Source of the DNA: Gnetum montanum
Taxonomy: Eukaryota; Streptophyta; Gnetopsida; Gnetales; Gnetaceae
Assembly (NCBI GenBank): GCA_015680685.1
Contig: MNCI01008279.1
Location: 624,072-688,071, forward strand
Length of the DNA: 64,000 nucleotides
Direction: 5' to 3'
The first letter of the stretch is position 1, and each line of letters starts with the position of its first letter. Shown here in pieces: positions 23,331 through 33,943 of the stretch. Below the pieces are notes generated by a model that searched no databases, was not told the origin of the DNA, and saw only the letters and a list, made by a program, of their open reading frames with translations. The translations under genes and the position numbers were made by a program.

Positions 23331-25916
23331 TTCAAAAGCAATAGAGATCCTACCTTTTGACACTTGCCTAATGTGATATGAATATGTGATATGATGTTCT
23401 TGTGACTTTTTGTTACTTATGCCTATACATGTCTAGCCCATTTTAGTCCATTTTACTTTTCTTCATATTCTACTTAGATTAAACTGATACATCAAATATC
23501 ATACATGTATGTTTTTTTGGGATAGATTATGTAGTTCATCCATATATTTAAATCTTGATATGGTTGTCTTAGATTTATGCTTTCATTTTATGCTTATAGT
23601 ACTTATCTTACAACTCTTGTGTTTTATGCCTTCATACTAACCCATTTTCAAGTTTTGGGCATCACCAAAAAGAAGAAGACTATTAATAGATTATTATTGT
23701 TTTGGTACGTCAAACCTTATAAAATGGAGATCATCTATGCTTGTATGTACTAGTTTGTATTTTTTTTATAATTAATTATAAATGAAACAAAATTAGATCG
23801 ATAACAAGTTGAGTGGAGAATTTTCCTAAGGTTTAGGAGATATCTATATAATATTTACTAAGGATAATAGATCTCTATCCTCTTGTCAAGATGTCTACTT
23901 TGCTAAGTAGACATCATTACAACAAGTAACTATTCATATAAGACATATACAATAGTGAGAAGATGTCTATCCCACATAGTAGATGTTTACATCTAAAGGT
24001 AAATGTTTTTCTCCAAAAGTAGAAAATTGAATAATAGATATCTACTCTCAGAATGTGCTACATATCAACATAAACATCTTTGATTGTGTTATATGATGTA
24101 AATAATCATTAGCTAGGACTATAATAATCATTTTTCAAGAAAATTCATACCAAGATAAGAATTAAATACTTGAGGTAGTTAGAACAATGCATGAAACAAA
24201 CATCAAGCTCATTGAAAAACAAAGATATGAAGTAAACCTAAAGCTCCATTCTTTGATATATGTTGCATCATTCTTCTTTTATGTACCTAATGCAAGGAAT
24301 TTGAAGTGAGTTCATTATTTTCTATTTCCCAAGGGGTTTTTTGAATATCTTTTCAAATATCATAGTTGTGTATTGAGGTTGGGCCAAAACCTCAAGCTTG
24401 CATCTATGGATCAATTATATTAAAGGATTGTAAAGGTTATAATTCTCTTAAAACAACATTTTGAAAGTAACGTGTCTAGAGGTATGCTTGATACTACCCT
24501 GTAAGTGTGAACTACCAAAGTTGAAAAACTACGTAGATTATGTGTATGCATTTGATTTCATTAAATTTCATATTTCTTTGTTTCAAAGGTAAAACTTATT
24601 CATAATCCTCTAAGTTCTTAATTATTACCCCTATGCACCTATTTTATGGATGTCTACTATTTCTCTTACAACAATATTTTTTGACATTCAACATTTTTCT
24701 TAAGCTGCCTTTATAATACCTTTCCATCCTACACCTAGTTAGTAGGGTGTTACACTAATCTCATTTTGTTGGGATAAGGCTAGGATGATCATGATGATCA
24801 TGGAAAAGGCATGGCTAAGTATGATTGATGCTTAATTGAACATTATAAATCTCTCCTTGGATATTGGTAGAGAAAATAAACATGATATTTTTGAGAGGAA
24901 AAGAGTTCCATGTATTTCCTATGCTGAAATAGGTTGTAGTTATATATAGAGAATCTAAAATGTGAAAATACCACCATTATAGCATGTAATAACTATGAAG
25001 AGTAATATTGTATGTAAAATTATGTATATGTAATAATCACTAAATAAGAAGACACCCAATGATTAGTGGAATAAAGAACCAAACTATTTGCAATATGCAT
25101 GGAACCATCAAAACAACTTATTAGTTTCTATGTTGAGGAAGTGACGCAAGAAGAGATACAATAGAAAATTCCTCAATTTGGTTATTCATAAAAAGAATAT
25201 ATTAATTGGAAAAAACTTGAAATCTAAAAATAAGTTCTCTAACATGAAAAAACTTTATAATTCATTAAATTTCATGTATATAAATAATGAAAAATTGATT
25301 ATTATCAACACTAAATCAAACAATCAATAAAAATATAAACTACTAAAGATAGTGATTAGAAAACCTACAATGTATGATCCAAGTAGTGCATAGTCTATCT
25401 TCCAAACCTCTACCCACAACCTTAGTCATGGAGGAGATGAGATTGACTAAATGAATGTTTAACTATGAATTTTTAATTTTTTGAATCTTTTTCATTATTA
25501 TCATTTTTATATTTCTTTATATTTTATCATTTGTTAAAATTTTCTATCTTTCATAAATGTTTTCCATCTCTTAACCATTTCTATTTTCTTAATCATTTTT
25601 ATGTTTTTGGAGTCTTTTTTATTTTCTTTTATAGCCTTAATAGTAGTACTTCAATTATTGTTTCTTTTGTTATTTTAATATGATGCTCATGGTTTTACAA
25701 GTGTACATCATAGAGTTTCATCGTTCCATTTCATATTTCCTAATTTATAATGATCAATGATACCACATTAATTACCCCTTCATCTTTCATTAATAAGAGG
25801 TTGTTGCCATGAAAAAAAATGTGTGTAAAAGATCTAAATATTATTATAAACCTAAATATGTATCATTAATATCCAACTATAAAACCATTATGGTTTACAT
25901 AAAAAACTAATTGGGT
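23331..25916. other. AT-rich intergenic DNA
   Basis: No gene recognised. At about 23657-23690 the sequence CATCACCAAAAAGAAGAAGA resembles the purine-rich spacer motif seen near the 3' end of some plant transposons, which is weak evidence for an old element ending here. The second AGATGTCT cluster is at 23820-24080. Confidence 0.35.
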
Positions 25917-26512
25917 TGTTAATGATTGATTGATAAAAGGTATGACTATTAAATAATTCATGTCTCTTAGTTGTGATATACTAAAGGAAAGTCACAAGAT
26001 AATTGTCACATATAAAAAAAATTAACAAGTCAACCTTGTATGGTACATAGACCAAAACCACCAAATGTTTTTTCTATGGTGGTATATGTCAATCTTCTCT
26101 TTGAATTGAATGAGATTTATCTAATTATTTTTTGGAACATCTAATCATCACATTCAACAAACCACCCATGATAGTAAGAGGTTCCACAAAATAATTAGAT
26201 ACATCTCATCCATAAATCTAAATTAAATAAGATCAAATTCTATTCATGTAATTTTTATCTAATCCCATGATTAGATAATCCCCTATTAAGAAAATCCTTA
26301 AATGAGATGATAAGAATTATCTCGATGATTTCCTAGATTCATGCTTATCTCTCCAAATCTATTCTTGGGAGATCAAGACCTATATAATTGTAGTAGCATA
26401 TGTTCATGAGTAAGAGAATTGAAGAGAATCTCACAAGAGTGTGTTTTTTCTAACTAAGTCCTTTATTTTCTTTTATCTTAGATCATAGATCCAAAGTCCT
26501 TTAGGTTTTTCA
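25917..26512 (+). repeat. Probable 5' LTR of a Ty1/copia element
   Basis: The right end is well fixed: CA at 26511-26512, two bases before a tRNA-iMet primer site. The left end at 25917 (TGTTAATGATTG) is a guess from the usual TGTT start. A TATA-like CCTATATAATTG occurs near 26370. The matching 3' LTR is absent. Confidence 0.5.
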
Positions 26513-26514
26513 TT

Positions 26515-26526
26515 TGGTATTAGAGC
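26515..26526 (+). promoter_or_regulatory. Primer binding site of the copia element (tRNA-iMet)
   Basis: TGGTATTAGAGC, one transition away from the standard plant copia site TGGTATCAGAGC. Confidence 0.85.
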
Positions 26527-26563
26527 ATGTTAGTTCAAATTTTTGAAAAAAACTCTCTCCAAA

Positions 26564-26795
26564 ATGGTCCAAAATAATGGATATGTGTCAATCCAAGTTC
26601 TTGTCTTCAATGGAGAGAATTATGATTATTGGACAATCAAGATGTAGACATTCTTAATCTCACAAGATTTTTGGAATTTTGTTGAGAATGGATTCAAAGA
26701 TGTTGATTAAGCAATATTTTAGGCCTTGAAGAAAGAACAAAAAAATGAAGTTAAGGAGTTTCGTAAGAATGATGCAAAAGCATCTTACCATGTGT
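26564..26795 (+). pseudogene. Ty1/copia Gag N-terminus, truncated
   Basis: The frame starts at 26564 and reads MVQNNG, then FNGENYDYWTIKM, a stop, TFLISQDFWNFVENGF and, after further stops, KKEQKNEVKEFRKNDAKAS. This is the conserved opening of plant Ty1/copia Gag (F.G.NY..W..KM..LL.SQ.LW..VE.G). Homology ends at about 26795, where unrelated sequence starts. The rest of the element is missing. Confidence 0.85.
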
Positions 26796-28300
26796 TCGCG
26801 ACCGTTTGGGATGCGACCGCCAACGAGTGTCCTTGAATAGGTTTTAGGTGCTTACTGGTCTCTGGCAACACCAAGGCCCAGATACCTCCAAATAGACTCA
26901 GTAATTAATGTGAGTATGTGTGTGTGCTGTTGCGGTGTGTGGTTGTGAAAAATGAAACGATTGCGTCGTGTGTAAACTACAAATGACATATCTTAAAGAG
27001 ATTCAGCCAACTTTGCCAAGTACTGTGAGTTGTTGAGAGTTCCTATTTTGTTCAATTGCCTAGTCTACACGGTCCTTATAATACCTACTTGTAACAAATA
27101 AAATTTTGCAAAAACATTTGAGCACAACTCTGCAATCTACTCCTAATTTTCCCCAGAGAAAGAGATAGTTCCACAAGAAAACTAGAAATAGAGCAAGATT
27201 CAATGGAAATAGACAGAAAAGAAAAGAAAGCAGATTTGTGTAGACCTCAAATATTTAAACAAGGTAAAATGACACGAGTAAACACTTCACAATAAAGCTA
27301 TCCCAAATTCAATATCTACGAATTGTTCAAACTTCCAAGGCTCAAATAAGCAATTTCTTCAAGACAATCCTACTATGCTACCAAAAAATTGCTACGTAAA
27401 CTATCACGTACAAGACTCCATTTTGGCCAGATAATGGATGTCAACAATTGCATTCAACAGAACCTTTAAAAGAATTGACAATTTCTGATTGAAATACCAT
27501 GGAGATTCACTTTAAAGATAAAAAGAAGCTATTCTGGTCCCATCAAAATACCAAAGATTTTCCGAACCCTCTTGACTATTGAATCGTTCAACGGCATTAC
27601 TACAAGCAGAGGCTCTCTTACAATAATCCCAATAGTAGTTCTTATACATTGCACAATAATCAAATTCACTACTAAAATGCTCTTAAGGCTTTCAAACACA
27701 AGCACTTCTATGGCAAAATTTTAATAGAAATTTTCAATTATGCAACAAGAACAATAAGAGCAATCTAAAAATCCAAAAATTACTTGCCAAGGATAATACT
27801 ATCTAAACCACTAGCTAAACAATTTAAACAAAATAAAAAATAAAAAACATAACTCACAGGACTATGACAAAGATGCTGAAATCTTTTCTTTAGCCAGTCA
27901 TCTTACAAGCAATCTTTCACAATGTGTGATCCAAAGTGAGATCCCAAGTGTGTCTCCAAGTGAGAGCTCCAAGTCCTCAATTGTAATGATTTTCTTCTTA
28001 CCCCTGAAGCCTTTTTATAGGGTTCAAAAGGTAGTTACATTCTAAAATATCTTAGCTAACTTTTCTCCCAAGTAAGGAAGTAAATTACTTGTCCAACATG
28101 TTAGGAGATATAACTTGCCCAACAAGTTAGGAGATTACTTGGGCAACAAGTTAAGAAGTTGTAACTTATACATAAAATTTTGGAGAAAATCATGCTAACA
28201 TTGGCATGTGTAAATATTACAAATATTGCTTTTATAAGCAATAACCTATAAAAATTTATTTAAAATAAATCCAAGAGCTCCATTTTTATTTTTATTTATT
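26796..28300. other. Unassigned region after the copia fragment
   Basis: Begins sharply with TGTGTTCGCGACCG at the end of the copia Gag, so it may be the end of another insertion. On the minus strand a TATA-like CTATAAAAAGG lies near 28015 and short CAACAAGTTAGGAG-type repeats lie at 28095-28160. No coding region is recognised and no target duplication was found. Confidence 0.35.
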
Positions 28301-28426
28301 TTGTTTAGAATTTTAATTGTCAAATATCATTGCGTATCAATCTGGAACCTCCAAGCATGGAGCGATGGCTTCCATTCCGAAAATATAAAACACTTCCATA
28401 TTCTTTGGAACCGTAACCCTAAAATG

Positions 28427-28591
28427 TCACAAAGGCTTGCCATTTCTCAGCGAAAAAGTGAAAAGGATTATCTCCTCGTCTTCACTCCTGGCTGTAATGT
28501 AGATCTCATCCTCCGTCGCACTAATGTTAACGATTTCACAGATGAAGGCCATCCAGAAGAGGATTTCCAGAGAACGAAGATCAAACACCAT
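28427..28591 (-). other. Short unrecognised open frame
   Basis: A 54-residue minus-strand frame with MVFDLRSLEILFWMAFICEI followed by an acidic segment. It lies downstream of the tweety-like pseudogene on the same strand. Composition is protein-like, but I recognise no family, and it may be chance. Confidence 0.2.
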
Positions 28592-28923
28592 TGCATTTGA
28601 ATAATGTAAGAGAACACCCTAGTTTTCGAGGATTTGCATAGGAAATCAGCGTTGCAGCATTCCTTCATGGTCGTGGAAGAAATCGAAGTCTCTCTGGCAA
28701 AGGCACTCGAATCTTCCGGATTTTAACATCGAAACGCTTGTGAGCCTCACCACGTTGTACTAGCAGATTACCACAGTGTCGATCTTTCACTTGCTTACTT
28801 TCTTGTCGGATGCTAGTGGATTAGCCTGAAGATGTCCAATCACCAATGATTAAGTCCAATTTGCACTGCAAATAGGCACTAGATGGAGAAATTTTTGTAG
28901 AATGCGGATGCTCAAGCTCTACG

Positions 28924-29223
28924 CTATTCGTGAAAAGTCACAAACGAGCCACAGAGGGCAATGAGAAGCATAAATCCATAAAAGATGAACCAGAGAGCAC
29001 CAACAACAAACAGAGCAATCCCTGTATACCAAACAGAGGCCCAGTAATGGCGATTGGTGAGGTTTCATCTACCAGTGTAGGTGTCAAATTGGTTGAGAGG
29101 ATCAAGCCTTCTGGTCCTATCAGCTTCCAGGGTCAATGATCCATCTTCTGATACAGTTGCAGCAGTGAAAGAAACAAGAGCCAGAAAAACAGAGAAGCCG
29201 AGCAAAGTCTTTTTGGCGTCCAT
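28924..29223 (-). pseudogene. Tweety-like plant membrane protein, first-exon fragment with nonsense change
   Basis: The frame starts at 29223 (MDAKKTLLGFSVFLALVSF), a signal peptide. It continues with RTRRLDPLNQFDTYTGR, an in-frame TGA (29067-29065), NLTNRHYWASVWYTGIALFV and a hydrophobic membrane segment, and stops at 28926-28924. Known plant tweety-like transmembrane proteins have R..DPL..F..Y.GGWN.TN.HYWASV..TG at this point, so the TGA replaces a conserved Trp. Only about the first hundred residues are present; the family is several hundred long. It could be a broken gene or a captured exon. It is the only host-gene-like coding sequence in the window. Confidence 0.7.
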
Positions 29224-29309
29224 GAACGGATCCTTTGAAACTAGATAGTTTTGGGTGGAAATCTCTGAAACCAACATTTATACCCAAAATTCTGCGTATA
29301 ATCCAAAGT

Positions 29310-29446
29310 TACAGTTAATCATTTTCTAAGTCATGAGCTACACGTCGATGCCTCTTTCGAGTGGTTACACCTAGATTGTAACCCAAGTCTTACAACTTGA
29401 GAAACAAGCACTTTACCAGTTGTGCATGGTCGCCATGGTTGCTCCT
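29310..29446 (-). ncRNA. tRNA-derived SINE-like head
   Basis: On the minus strand, GCACAACTGGTAAAGTGC (29425-29408) looks like a D-arm with A box, and GGGTTACAATCTA (29384-29372) looks like a T-arm B box at the correct distance. The sequence does not fold into a full tRNA, so it fits a tRNA-derived SINE rather than a tRNA gene. It lies about 90-220 bp upstream of the tweety-like start. Confidence 0.4.
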
Positions 29447-29451
29447 CCTTG

Positions 29452-30491
29452 TGATGATGACTCTCAGATAACGCACAACCCAAAGACAGAGTCCAGCATT
29501 CCACAAATCAAACCCACAAAAATCTGCAACAACCCAGCACACAGACCAGACCTGCTACTACATAAATACGTAGACCCTTAATTGCTTCCTTCATTGCTTG
29601 CTTCGATTTGCAAATTCCTATTCCATGGAATGGCTAAAATGTGCCAACACCATGCATTAATGAGGTCCCATTGACGTCGTCTCATGTGTCAGCTATAAAT
29701 ATGTGCTTGCAACCACATTTATGGCATATGTAGATTGTAGTTGAAGTGGAGCTCTTGCATTTTTTCCATTCAAAAGTTCAAATTTTTTTCTCCAAGTGTC
29801 CATAGTAGGAGTCATTAAGTGTATGGATCTTTATTTGAGCATTGTTGTACCTAAGCACAACAGTGTGTATGGTAATAAAGACGAGCTTTCTGACAAACCT
29901 TGTAGCACTTTGGATAAATTAGCTATTTTATTTATGCATTCAATGTTTTCAATTACTTGTTAAATGTTTTCAATTATTTCACAAATATTTTTTAGCAATT
30001 TAGTTAATGAAGTAATTAGGCTAGTTAGATTAAATACATAAGCACAACTACTTTGAGCGTAACACGTATTCGCTTGGTAATCTCAGTAGCGTTATCACTT
30101 GGTATGCCCATTAGCATAGCACTTGGTCGCCCAATAGTGGATATGTGGGTTTAGGATGTTTACAGAAAGTGGGATTAGATGCTTATGTTAGGATTAGTTA
30201 AATGTTAGTAAATTATTTAATTTAGATTAGTTAATCAAATTACTTTTATCTACATTTGAGCACCAACTTATAAAACACAAAATGATAAAAATCGAATGTC
30301 TCAGTTACACTTAACCATAGCAATGAATGTTACAAGTGTAATTGGGAAGACAATAATTGACTTTAAGGCTAAATTCACTTCCTAAAGGGTTAGTGCACTA
30401 GAAACAATAAATTCTATGAAATTCAACTAGATCGCATGTGAATGCTTCATGATTCGTATGGTTGGGCATAGGGGTACCTCACCACTCATCA
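29452..30491 (+). repeat. Probable solo LTR of the A family
   Basis: The right end reads CATAGGGGTACCTCACCACTC ATCA, the same LTR end as A1-A4, and is followed by neither primer site nor internal region. A TATA-like GCTATAAATA is near 29693. The left end is set at TGATGATGACTC, like other starts in the family, giving 1040 bp, but the flanking 5-mers (CCTTG, CCTAA) do not match well, so the left end is uncertain. Confidence 0.55.
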
Positions 30492-30599
30492 CCTAACCAC
30501 TAACTATATCTATAAAAATAGTGGGCATGATAGAGCTCTCTCTCACTTTATAAATATTAGCTCCCTCTCTTGTTCCCCAGCTAATGGTTTCTACAATTT

Positions 30600-31457
30600 G
30601 TTGTAGATGGGTCATTAACGATTTGTAGTCCTACGGTGGTGGTGGTAGAACTTGCTATTATTGTGGTTGTTGTTCTCTAGCAGGTGGCTGGCTACTAAGT
30701 CATACTTGTTGTTGTTATCTAGTAGTAGGAATATTATTGGTAGGAGTGGATCTTGAAGCTTCCTTAGTGCCTATTGGCTTCTCTAGCTAGTCTTTCTTGG
30801 GTAGCATGGGCTTGAACATCTCTACATAGGAAGAATTTTGGGCCTTCATTGGGACATCATTGGTATATCCTAGGATTCTAGCTTGTTGGCACAACTTCCT
30901 AATGAGGCAAGGAAATGGAAGTGTTAGTTTCCTTGCCTTCTTTTCTTCAAATTGTCTTTGTATTTCAAAGAGAACAAATGGCCAATGTTGGCATTGAAAT
31001 TCCCCATCAAAATTGCACTTCCTCTAGCTGCATACATTGAAATTCTATTGAGCCTTTTAGTCAAGAACAAGTGGTATGTTCCAATCTTGAAGTTAATATT
31101 TTTCTCCATTGAGAGCTCATTGTATTCTTTGTCTTCTTTTCCATATGCTCTGTGAAACCATAACTTCTTGGCATCAATGTCCAATCTAGTTGAAATCTAT
31201 GCCACATTAGCTCCTTCATCTAGAATGTTGAGGGCCTTAACAATTGCCTCCATTGAGTATGGCACAGAGACTCCTTCAATTTTCATTGTAACATCAACTT
31301 GTTTATTTTTCCAAAATTGGGAGGTTTTCCCTAAAAACCATTCACCACTATTGGACAATGTGGACCATAGGGAAGACACTTGGATTTGTGTCTTCATAGC
31401 CTTTGGAGCAAACTCCATAAATGGACCAAAGTTCAATTCCACAATGACCATGGGCAT
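30600..31457 (-). pseudogene. Retroelement-associated putative plant transposon protein, fragment
   Basis: One minus-strand frame runs from 31457 to 30924 with a single in-frame TAG at 31196-31194, then a frameshift. Residues such as KKLWFHRAYGKE, TYHLFLTKRLNRISMY and, after the shift, LPFPCLIRKLCQQARI resemble the proteins usually annotated as putative plant transposon protein, which occur next to plant LTR elements. The far end (about 30600-30730) is Gln/Pro-rich. Function is unknown. It lies between the solo LTR and A4 and belongs to neither in orientation. Confidence 0.5.
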
Positions 31458-31817
31458 GATATATTTTTCTTATATAGCCTAAAGGCATTCTAGAGACTGG
31501 TGGGACTTCTACCTCTCCTTGGGTAGACTATTCGATAGTAGGAGTTTGTTGACAAATGCTAAATGATTACGCTTCCAACTTTGCATGTTTGGCCTATGGA
31601 ATTTGTTCTCCTACTTGGCCTCTCCCACAGCCTCTTAGTCTTTTTCTCCTAGGTTGAGAAGGTCATTTAGCTACTAGTTCTTTTGGGACCATCTACAATC
31701 AACAAGAGTTTAAGTTAATAAATTTTTTAAATCAATGCTTAATAGTTCATAATCCTTTTTATTCTCTTAGTTAGATTTACTTCTTATCTTATTATGATTG
31801 CAAAGTGATGAGTCATG

Positions 31818-31822
31818 GTCTA
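31818..31822. repeat. Target site duplication of T1, left (GTCTA)
   Basis: GTCTA directly before TGAAACACC at 31823; the right copy at 49231-49235 is ATCTA, one transition different. Confidence 0.7.
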
Positions 31823-33522
31823 TGAAACACCCCAAAATTTGAAGGCATGCTTGCTTCACCAGGTCTTTGCAATTCGTGCAGCGTCATAGCAGTTCTTCAG
31901 GAGATGGATGCTCTAATGTTCAGACTATCCAATTCAACAAAGTTTTCTACCCCAGGTGTCAACAGGCTAAACGGGTTCTCCATCCTGCCCACCTAAGCAG
32001 TTCACCAAGCCGACCATGCACTTAGGAGCGATGTGTGAAATTGTTGGCGATGCTCAAAACACGCAAAACGCTACAGAAAGTTTTCTAAGTCAAGGAGTTT
32101 TGCTACGCTACGCTACGCTATGTAGCATAGTAGACTTCAGAAGATGTTTGCAGAAGCAAAGTGCTACGTTATGCTATGCTATGCAACATAGCACAACGTA
32201 GCAAAAGCTAGACGATCAGTCCCCTCTCCCGACTTCAAGTCCTTCAACAATGTCTCCTTCTGTCAGAAAGTGGTGAACTTGGCAAAAAGCAGGCCATGTT
32301 GGCTGCTACGCTACGCTAAGCTACATGGCGTAGCACAGCATAGCAATTCTACAAAAGTGACAGAAGGCATCTCAAAAGGTGGGATTAGCAAGCTCACAAG
32401 TTTCGCAGTGCAAAAGCCAAAATTTGCAAATTCGTGAAGTTTTTGCTACTAAGGCCAGCTGCTACGCTATGCTATGATAGGTAGCGTAGCATAGCGTAGC
32501 AAATATGCAATAAATAGTTAGCGTGCTTCAAAGGCTTCCAACACATGCAGCAAGACGCGTAACAAGATGCTATGCTATTCCAACATGCTACGCTACAAAG
32601 CATAGCACAGTGTAGTAAGTAGTTACGCTACATCAATGAACTTCACCTAATTGCACCATTGGCACACATCTCCAAACTTTGACGATGCAATTGAGGCATG
32701 GCAGGCTTGCAATTATAGCATGGCAGGCTCATAATTACAATGGTCATGCATGTCCAATGGTCATGCATGTCCATGCAGCACAGACAAGTCAACGTAGGCC
32801 CAAGGCACGTGGTGTCCAAACTGCACCTTTCACGTGCCCTTGGCCCTATAAATACCCCAATGAGCAACATTAAAAGGGGTCCAATCAAGGTTTTTTTTGG
32901 CAAAAAAACACAAGGAGCAAGTAGGAAGCAAGCAAGCAAGTGGGTGAAAAGTCTACTGGTTGGTGAATTGGCTGGTTGGCAGGCAAAAAATTAGCATCGT
33001 ATTCCTGAGCATTTTAAACATCTTATTTGACACTACAAATAGTTGGCACTCTCATTTTGGCATTCTGTTCTACTCTTTCCTGCTATCCTCATAGCATTGT
33101 GCATTGTTGACTCCCGAGTCCGCATTTAAGCATACAATTATCTTGCTCTGGATGTCTTGGTTACCTTTGGGATCTCTACACCTCCCAGCGTCACGCAACC
33201 AATTGTATCCACCTTGATGGAGTGAAGTCATAATCTTGAAGTGGTGCATTTTTCTAACTACATTTTACATTGTTTTTCTTCCTTATCATTGCATTTTTAC
33301 ATTGTTTTCCTTCCCTCTTGCATTTAAAGTTATCATTTTATGCTAGAGGTCTATGAAAGGTTATATTAACACCGACTAAGTCCCTATCTGATCGACCAGA
33401 CCATTCAGGGCATCCCGTTTCCATTTTATCCAGCACAGCCCTCCTGTGGATCCAGGGTTAAGACTGTCAATGACTGACAGCCTCTCAGTGTTTTCTAGCG
33501 GCTAATGTTTTCGGTCGCTACA
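31823..33522 (+). repeat. 5' LTR of T1
   Basis: 1700 bp, starting TGAAACACCCC and ending GGTCGCTACA. A TATA box CTATAAATA is at 32846-32854. The U3 part has at least five hairpin-like clusters built from GCTACGCTA and TAGCGTAGC. The second half matches 48170-49230. Confidence 0.92.
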
Positions 33523-33528
33523 GTTTTC

Positions 33529-33544
33529 TGGCGCTAGAAGGAGG
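33529..33544 (+). promoter_or_regulatory. Primer binding site of T1
   Basis: TGGCGCTAGAAGGAGG, six bases after the LTR end. T2 has GGTGCTAGAAGGAGGG at the same place. The 3' TGG fits a tRNA CCA end; I cannot assign the tRNA with confidence. Confidence 0.65.
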
Positions 33545-33943
33545 TCATTTTAGTGCCCTTTCCACGTTTCACGATAGTCCTGTAAGCGTTATGCACCTTG
33601 ATACGCATTGGCATAAACTTGACACCCATTTGTGATTTTTTATGCATCATGTGGTGCAGATCAGTCACCTCGACGGTTCCCCCAAAATGCTACAGGACAT
33701 AAAGCCTCTGATCGCTAGTTGACTTATTTTCTTTTTTTTTTGCTTTACAGTAGTCTTGCACGCGTTCTGTACCCTATCACGCACTAGCATAAACGTGAAA
33801 CCCTTTTGCCGTTGTTTACACATTGCATGGTATAGATTGGTCACCCCGACAATTCCCCTAGAATCCAGCAAGACATAAAGCCTTTTTGATTGTTCTCCAA
33901 CTTCCTTGCTTTTCGTGTTTGCAAAACTGTTTAGGTCAGTAAT

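Noticed and set aside
21710-24060. AGATGTCT blocks as an LTR pair
   Set aside because: They share a short motif but do not align base by base, and no primer site or TG...CA ends were found.
28301-28600. 99-codon plus-strand frame
   Set aside because: No family recognised; opposite to a minus frame with equal claim, so probably chance.
29372-29426. Functional tRNA gene
   Set aside because: A and B boxes are present but the acceptor and anticodon stems do not pair.
32000-32640. CRISPR-like array of short repeats
   Set aside because: Repeats are variable inverted clusters in a plant LTR with no regular spacers.
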